The notes beneath the pieces were generated by a model that searched no databases, was not told where the DNA came from, and was given only the letters and a program-made list of their open reading frames with translations. The position numbers and the translations under genes are program-made. DNA of 64,000 nucleotides, from contig JAUTDP010000003.1 in the NCBI GenBank assembly GCA_033439795.1, positions 806,001-870,000 on the forward strand. Reading direction: 5' to 3'. Shown here in pieces: positions 57,539 through 64,000 of the stretch; the first letter of the stretch is position 1; the number at the start of each line of letters is the position of its first letter. This stretch comes from Sordaria brevicollis (Eukaryota; Ascomycota; Sordariomycetes; Sordariales; Sordariaceae).

Positions 57539-60120
57539 TCCCCCACGAGGACGACGGCCAGACATTGGATTGCCAAGGGGCGGACAAGCAGAGACAAGCA
57601 GAGACAAGCACCGACTAACCTTCTGGGGGATCTCCCGCTTGGCGGAAACGGGCAAGGCCTCCCGCAATGAAGAGCCTGGGAATGGAACGTCGACACGCAC
57701 TCCAAGGCGTTGTGTGGTTGTCTGCAAGGACAGACCTTGAAGCTGAGTTTGGGTGGTGAGAGCAGTTGTCGTACTCTTGCACCAAATCCGGCTTAGGCCG
57801 ATGGCCCCGATTGATTCGATGTGGAAGTGCTTGCAGATTGCCCGCTGATGCATGTAAGCTGGAATGGCTGCCGAGCGATAAGACTAGACGACCGTGCTGA
57901 TAAGGGAAGTGCCGTTGAGGAAGGGACGAACCGACGCAACCATCAAACCCCGCCTGCCCGCTCATCACTGACACTTCAATCTTTCTCAGGCACCCGACAC
58001 TCGTCAATCTTGATTTGACGTCACCCTGATTCCCAATTTGTCCAAAATGTCCTTCGAACTTTTTGTCCTCGACAATCAGGCCAGCAAGCCGCGGCATCGC
58101 AACAATATAGACACATGCTATCGCTGCCCTTGCTGCCCGACACCGAGTGCGGCGACGGCTGGTCCAAGAGGATATTTTCTTTCGATGACCGATCGATGAC
58201 TTCCCGTTCCCACCTACTCCTGGATTGACCAGAGCTGGCTAGCACAGTAATCCATCCCCCCAACACCCATTCGACGGAGAGAGTGCTGTCCTCACTCGAA
58301 GTCCCAGGCCAGCCGCAACCAGGAACGGTTTGATGTCGTATTCTGGGGCACATGGTGATGGCGGATTGGTGGTGTTCATCGGAAGGCCGACTACACCACC
58401 TCGCCTAAAGACGGGTCCAATGATGCTGACCGCTTCAGCTTTTGATGAATTGATATCACCGAGGCCATCATCACACCCTCCCAGATTTGTTGCTTGGCTC
58501 AATACCGAGCCAATGTGGCTGCTCGGTAACCAGTTATTGATGATGGCGTTTTGTCCAAGATCCCACGATGCTGTTTCGTATAATAGGTGTGTTACCCCCG
58601 TCCTGGTCCCAATCTCTCCCAACTCCTTCCAGTCCATCCGCAGTATGTGTAGGACGGAGGATGTTTAAAGCCACTCGGCCGCTCATGGTGCCCCGCGTCT
58701 TGCGTCGCCTCCTTCCGAGTGGTTCTCGAAAAGGTCCCTGCTTATACCAATGACCCCAAGTTTGGGCCCTGAACGTGTCCTTGCGTAGTACAGATGCTGA
58801 CAATGGCAACGTAGATGCGAAGGTTCCTCCCCTCCACCTTTTCCTTGAGCTGGGCGTGTTTCGCCTTCCTCAAGTGAGAACCTGGCACCGCCATCTTGAA
58901 ACCAGTCAGCTAGTACTGCGACGAAAGCCATCTCCAAATATGCTTGCCTGCCACTTAGCGGCAAAACTCCGACTTCATCCACAAGCTCGAGACTTTGCCA
59001 TTGTTGATGGGGTCACTGCAAGCCTCCAGGCCCTTTTTCTTTGCCTTCCCACGGTGTTAGTCTTTCCAACCGATACCGCACTTCAATTGGTCCGGGAATG
59101 CTTCCTCTACATATGAATGTCAGTTACCCTTTTCCAGACGGTGGATCACCCCAGCTTATGGCAATGTTCAAGTGCGCAATGGGAAGTGGATTAGGGCTCT
59201 TACATACTACTTTGTTATTTGCTCCATACCAGAACGGTGTTAACAAAGGGCTCTTGATTCCTTTCTTCCCCAGATCGGCGTTTAAATCACTTGGCCAAGT
59301 GGCATGAACGAAGTTGAAGTGTTATACCGACCTGTCCAGCGCTGCTTTCAGCGCGTCTAATATTTCAGTGTCGCTAACACTACATGTAACTCGTGGCAAC
59401 CTCGCAGCTTTCCCCATCGACATGTGAAGTTGATGACATAGCGCAAACGAGCTCATCGGTATGCGATTATCGGGTATGATTTCGAAAAGAAAAACGAATT
59501 TTCGCGGATACGTTTATGACTTTATGGAAACGAAAGAGTGCGACGGAAGTGCAGTCCACGGTGTCGGACCTGTTATCCAAATCGGCTTTAGGGGTTTTGC
59601 GGAACACCTTCCCAGTGTGCTGTAAGCCCGAGTGGGGTCTAACCTGTCCCAGGGGATTCCGACGTTGATCCAACCGCTACGACCCTGGATGCCGGCATGC
59701 GGGAACCAGTCCGGTTGGCGGTCCCGGACTGAACAACTGGCCATCAAGAGCGTGAAGTTCGTGATGAAGCCTCTGGCGGCTATGCGGCGGGGGTTAACGG
59801 CTTTGCTTTTCACTGGTCAGGAGGTCCCTGGTCACTCCATAGTGCTGTAACCTTGCCAGCATTTCATGCACGTTGAGTGGGAATTGGTATGGTGATTGGT
59901 GAACGACTCTTGGTGAGTCGAGATCACTTCGCATGGTCGCAAAATGCGTGCTCGCGAGGTAGGCTAAAGGCAGGTGGTTCGTCGATATAGGAACTGCATC
60001 TAAGCCAAGAACGGAGATGGTAGGGCGCTCTTAAACCGGGCAGCTCTCGCACCTGACGCGTTAACAGTTGCTCTCTCTTCTCAACCTCCGCGTCTTTTGA
60101 GAGAAATCGCATAATCGGCC
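57539..60120. other. Intergenic between divergent genes
   Basis: About 2.6 kb between the ammonium transporter promoter and the first methyltransferase gene. Contains three 10-base GAGACAAGCA-type units at 57581-57610. Scattered frames up to 160 codons on both strands have no domain features. Confidence 0.4.
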
Positions 60121-61555
60121 ATGAGTTCTCCAAAGGAAGAGGCCGTGTCACCTTCTCCTGGCCCTGCGTCTCCAGGTATCGGAACGGAGAGTCTTCTGCC
60201 TGGAACCCATTGGGGTCAACAAGTGCGTTACCCTTTTTGCTGACTTACCATTAGGTCTCTAATCGAAGGAAGAGAATGACTGACACTTATACCTTCCCGT
60301 CATAGGAACTTTCTGACAGTGACGGGGACTCAACTCTGGGTAGCGATGCCGAAAGCTCGACTGCTTCAATTACTTCGAGTATCCTCAAGTACCGCATTAT
60401 CAATGGTCGAACTTACCACAGCGAGAGTGTAACGGATGGGGAATATTGGGCGCCCAATGACGAGAAGCAGAATGAGGTGTTGGATATCTTGTAAGTAGGT
60501 CCGACATGATCCACTGCCTAGACTTGCGCTTATGCTTCTTCCGACAGTCACCATTATGCGACTCTATTGTTTGATGGTGAGCTTCACACGGCACCCATCA
60601 CAAATGACCCCAAGAACGTTATCGACATCGGCACTGGGACAGGGTTGTGGGCGATTGACTTTGCCGATAAATTCCCCAAGTGCAACGTGATTGGTACCGA
60701 TATTTCGCCCATTCAACCAAGCTGGGTCCCCCCGAACGTTACCTTCGAGATCGACGATTACACAAAAGAATGGACGTTCAAGGAAAACACTCAATTCGAT
60801 TATATCCATTTTCGTTGGCTTAACGGTACCTCGAAAGACTGGGCTGAAGTCTATAAGCAGGCCTACCGATACTGCAAGCCGGGTGGCTGGATTGAGCACA
60901 TGGATACTTCAGCTGCATGCTACTCAGATGACGGCAGTGTCAGCGAGAAAAATGCTGTGGTCCAGTGGGGTAAAGTCTGGCAAGAAGCCGGAAAACGTAT
61001 TGGTCGCCCATTTGACCTCCTTGAGCAGAATCTGATGGAGGACGGTATGAAGGCAGCAGGATTTACAAACATTGTATCCAAGGACTACGCTGTAAGTTGT
61101 CCCGTGTTCCGCTCTATTTTGAAAGCAAACCCCCTCATGGCAAAATGTTTCTCGCGGAAATTTTGAGTCATAACGAATTCTGGCCTTCCAAGAAACAGGT
61201 GGACTTCAAGTTCCACCTCATAGTTACTTGGATTCTGAAACGCCCATTCTTTCGTGGTCTTTTACCACTGCCAAGGAACATGAAGCTAACTACCCATCCG
61301 TATGCTATTGTTCAGGTTCCTGTGTCACCATGGCATGAAGACCCTAAGCAGAAGGAGCTCGGTCTCTTCTTTCAAGTTCTTTGGTTGGAAGATATTGAAG
61401 GTGTCATTCAACACACCTTTGGCAACGTAATGGGTTGGACTCAGGAAGAGCTGAAGAATTACGCTCATCAGTTGCGATCAGAGCTCAAGAACCCAAAAAT
61501 CCACCCATACACGATTTGGCGCGTAGTGTATGGGCAGAAGCCGTTGGATGCTTGA
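60121..61555 (+). CDS. LaeA-like SAM-dependent methyltransferase (copy A)
   Basis: Four exons: 60121..60222, 60306..60490, 60548..61091 and 61316..61555 (introns 83, 57 and 224 nt); 356 aa. A Pro/Ser-rich N-terminus ([10 protein letters not shown]) precedes the class I methyltransferase fold. The block shared with the neighbour copy is [14 protein letters not shown]...GEYW. Motif I is [17 protein letters not shown], followed by [15 protein letters not shown]. Later motifs are [19 protein letters not shown] and, in the last exon, [14 protein letters not shown] and the closing YGQKPLDA. Such proteins (TAM-domain, LaeA-like) are common in fungi and mostly of unknown substrate; LaeA itself is a regulator of secondary metabolism. 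No secondary-metabolite genes are seen here. The 224-nt third intron, if retained, gives a stop at 61164 and a form lacking the C-terminus. Confidence 0.9.
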
Positions 61556-62813
61556 GGGACAGCAGTTAGAATACGCATCATTTTTCGGTGGCTGCAAATA
61601 CCTAGTTTCACACTGGTTGTCAAAGCTGGGATGGTTGCATTGCTGTTCAACTTGGCTGGCAATGCTTTTTAAACTCTCTGACTGTACATCTCTGCATTTA
61701 CTCGAATGTGTTTTGGCGTGACAAGTCAGACAAGTAGGCAAATCACTGGTTATGTGTACTTGGGACAGTACCTACCCAAATACATGAAGGGTCGGGCAGG
61801 GGGTTCTCTCGGTGTGTCATCATTTGGAATGGTGCTCGAGGATAACCCCCGGAAGAAGGACGGCGCGTTGGTCGATGTGTAAGTGATTCAAATCCTTCCT
61901 TTGGGTTCTTGGGGTACTTGCGCAAAGGTCTGTTAATATTCCTGCCCCTCCCAGTCTTCACCGAGTAGGTATCGCGCTCACAGAACATGATATTGGATTG
62001 TACCTCTAGGCCATAATTGCTGATACTCTCACTACAGTGCGGTTAACCACCCCTGTTTGTCTGGGTCTCGGGCACTGTGTCGAGGCAGAAGACCAACCAG
62101 GACGGGTTACAGTTCGTTTATGTCCCGCACCCGCCGAGCTAGGCTGGCCTAGCCGCCCAACGTCCCCAACCCGAGCGGTCAACCGGTCTTTCCTCGAATA
62201 CATCTATGGTAGCCAGCAAGAGTCTCAACCTCCCAAAGTCTTCGAGCAACGATCACAATAACTCCGCGAACAATGGGGATGAGAATACGCTTCTTCTTGG
62301 GACAATGTTTCATGTTCTCCTGGAGCCTAGAGGTATCTTGGGGTCTCACCCTTACATCGCAAAAAATTACGAGCATCTGCTCCCATACAAGCGTGGTTGT
62401 CGCTTTCGAGATGCGGCATATGAACCCATGTCACTTTTGGCTAAAACCGGGGTGGCTCTTAAAAGGCGTGCGGAGCCTGCGGAGGAAATAATTCTCTGGT
62501 GGTTCTTGGGCCAATACCTGTCCGCCTCTTGCTGGTTACCCTTTGGACTCTTTCTGGGCTAGGTGCCTTTTCCCGTCTTCTATGAGGGGTCCCACGGTCG
62601 CTTTGCATGAGGTGTCACCGTGGGATCAACGGACTGCCCAAGCATGCGATGGAGACCATCAAAATCCAATGAACAGCATGACATTTCACCAGGTGGGTTT
62701 TTGACACCGACCTCATAAACAAAACGGCTCTGCCACCCCAAACATATCTTGCTAATTCCGCTTCCTTTTCAACCAAGCTGCAGATTTGAACCAGAAGTCC
62801 TTCCATATTCATT
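61556..62813. other. Intergenic between the tandem methyltransferase genes
   Basis: 1.26 kb with no recognisable gene. One copy of the recurring TACCTCTAGG word lies at 62001-62010. It must hold the promoter of copy B. Confidence 0.45.
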
Positions 62814-64000
62814 ATGGGCTCTGGAGGAAACGCTCAGTCGCCGACCCCCGAGGCAACTTCGCCAAAGGGAAAGGCCAAGTCTCCCACGCCTGCTCCCGCG
62901 TCCCCCGTCCAAGCCAAGTCCCCTACTCCCGGTCCTGGATCGCCAGGTACCGCTGCGCCGGGCCTTCTGCCCGGAGCACACTGGGCTGATGTGGTACGTA
63001 TAGCATATCAGTCACGATGTCAACAGTCAAGCTGGCCAACGTTTGCTAACACAGTTGACTCGCGCCTTTCAGGGCCTTCCGGAAGAAAACCCAGAGAACG
63101 ACTGGGACTCGGCTTTGGGAAGCGATGTCGAGAGCTCGACCGCGTCGATCACCTCAAGCATTCTCAAATATCGTACCATCAATGGCCGTACCTATCATAG
63201 CGATAGTGTGACAGACGGAGAATACTGGTGAGTCTTTCGAGAAGCTTGATGGCAGAAAGAATCATCAGCCACTTCCACATTTTTTTCCTCTCCATGGAAA
63301 ACTAACGACTCTCTCCTCGGGCACGTAGGGGTCCCAATGACCAGAAGCAGAATGAGGTTTTGGATATCTTGTAAGTTCATCATGACCATCGGCATGCTCA
63401 GTGATTACGAGTTTGGGTAGAGGTACTAACAGTCCTTTGTTTATGTGCTAGTCATCATATGGTCACCATTTACCTTGATGGCGAGCTTTACGAGGCTCCA
63501 ATTACTAAAAACCCTGAGAATATTCTTGATGTTGGCACGGGTACCGGTGAGTTGATCTGTTATTTTTGTTCTTGAACCTCCAATTCTTCCCACCCGGGGG
63601 GAAATAGAGTGTCTCAGAGGACTCTATTACATCCCAAGTCCTCAACGGAGGTTCCCGCTCCTGAAGCTCAATGTGCGCATTTTACTAACTCAATTACAGG
63701 ATTGTGGGCCATTGACATGGCCGATAAGTTTCCCAGCTGCAACGTAATCGGTACAGATATTTCGCCTATCCAACCGAGTTGGGTACCCCCAAACGTAAGC
63801 TTCGTGATCGAAGATGCTGGTAAGGAGTGGACCTTCCAGGACAATCACTTCGATTTCATCCATTTTCGTTGGCTTCCTGGTTGTATGAAAGATTGGACCG
63901 CGGTGTATAAGCAGGCTTATCGGTGCCTCAAGCCAGGAGGCTGGATCGAGCACATGGATTCCTCTGGCGATGTTATCTCGGAAGATGGCTCGGTTCCCGA
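62814..64000 (+). CDS. LaeA-like SAM-dependent methyltransferase (copy B), cut by the right edge
   Basis: Partial; the gene runs off the window. Exons 62814..62993, 63073..63227, 63329..63370, 63452..63546 and 63700..>64000 join in frame. It starts [17 protein letters not shown] and has a longer Pro/Ser repeat N-terminus ([23 protein letters not shown]) than copy A. The shared block [20 protein letters not shown] is followed by DGEYWGPND, motif [15 protein letters not shown] (split by intron 4), [26 protein letters not shown] and [12 protein letters not shown]. Compared with copy A it has two extra introns, one inside the Trp of GEYW and one inside the second Gly of GTGTG. A tandem duplication is the simplest origin; the second start codon choice is the first in-frame ATG. 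Confidence 0.88.

Noticed and set aside
1..64000. CRISPR arrays, operons, riboswitches, rRNA genes
   Set aside because: No regularly spaced repeat array, bacterial-style gene packing, known riboswitch core or 5S/18S/28S rRNA sequence was seen; the genome is eukaryotic.

Overview
The window looks like nuclear DNA of a filamentous ascomycete, most likely Neurospora or a close Sordariales relative. Genes are split by short GT..AG introns (about 50-340 nt), are GC-rich, and lie on both strands without operons. Several hypothetical proteins carry long Gln, Gly, Ser and Pro tracts. One 5.4-kb block (31404-36826) is extremely AT-rich, almost lacks CpA/TpG, and contains no long ORF. That is the signature of repeat-induced point mutation (RIP). 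The species is an inference; no database search was possible.

Layout. 1-8.9 kb holds three plus-strand genes: an AT-hook/zinc-binding-like protein, a small Dabb-domain protein, and a low-complexity protein. 8.9-12.1 kb is an M1 aminopeptidase with an apparent optional mitochondrial presequence. 13.4-16.6 kb is a large unrecognised protein. 17.3 kb has an intron-containing tRNA-Lys(CUU) just downstream of a minus-strand membrane protein (17.6-19.8 kb, DUF3292-like). 21.0-22.3 kb is mannose-6-phosphate isomerase. 23.7-28.4 kb appears to be one three-exon gene joining an OTU-like cysteine-protease domain to a long coiled-coil/Ser-Pro tail. 28.9-31.0 kb (minus) is GMP synthase, built from five exons including 18-nt and 24-nt micro-exons.

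31.4-36.8 kb is a complete but RIP-destroyed Ty1/Copia LTR retrotransposon on the minus strand. It has 169-bp LTRs and a 5-bp target duplication, and a split tRNA-like sequence lies inside it. Next to it, 37.3-38.6 kb is an HMG-box-like protein whose frame continues 51 codons past an in-frame TAG. A tRNA-Thr(AGU) follows at 39.4 kb. 40.8-43.4 kb (minus) is a DUF1479-type protein with a long low-complexity N-terminus. 43.4-50.2 kb holds no gene I can support.

The right part holds two small minus-strand hypothetical genes (50.2-51.0 and 53.8-54.2 kb) and an ammonium transporter (55.3-57.0 kb, minus) with GATA-type sites upstream. It ends with a tandem pair of LaeA-like SAM methyltransferase genes (60.1-61.6 kb, and 62.8 kb to the right edge, truncated). 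The recognisable metabolic genes (GMP synthase, PMI, aminopeptidase, ammonium transporter) are housekeeping or nutrient genes and are not a functional cluster. All exon joins for the CDS below were checked by hand for reading frame; coordinates for multi-exon genes span start codon to stop codon, with exons listed in the text.
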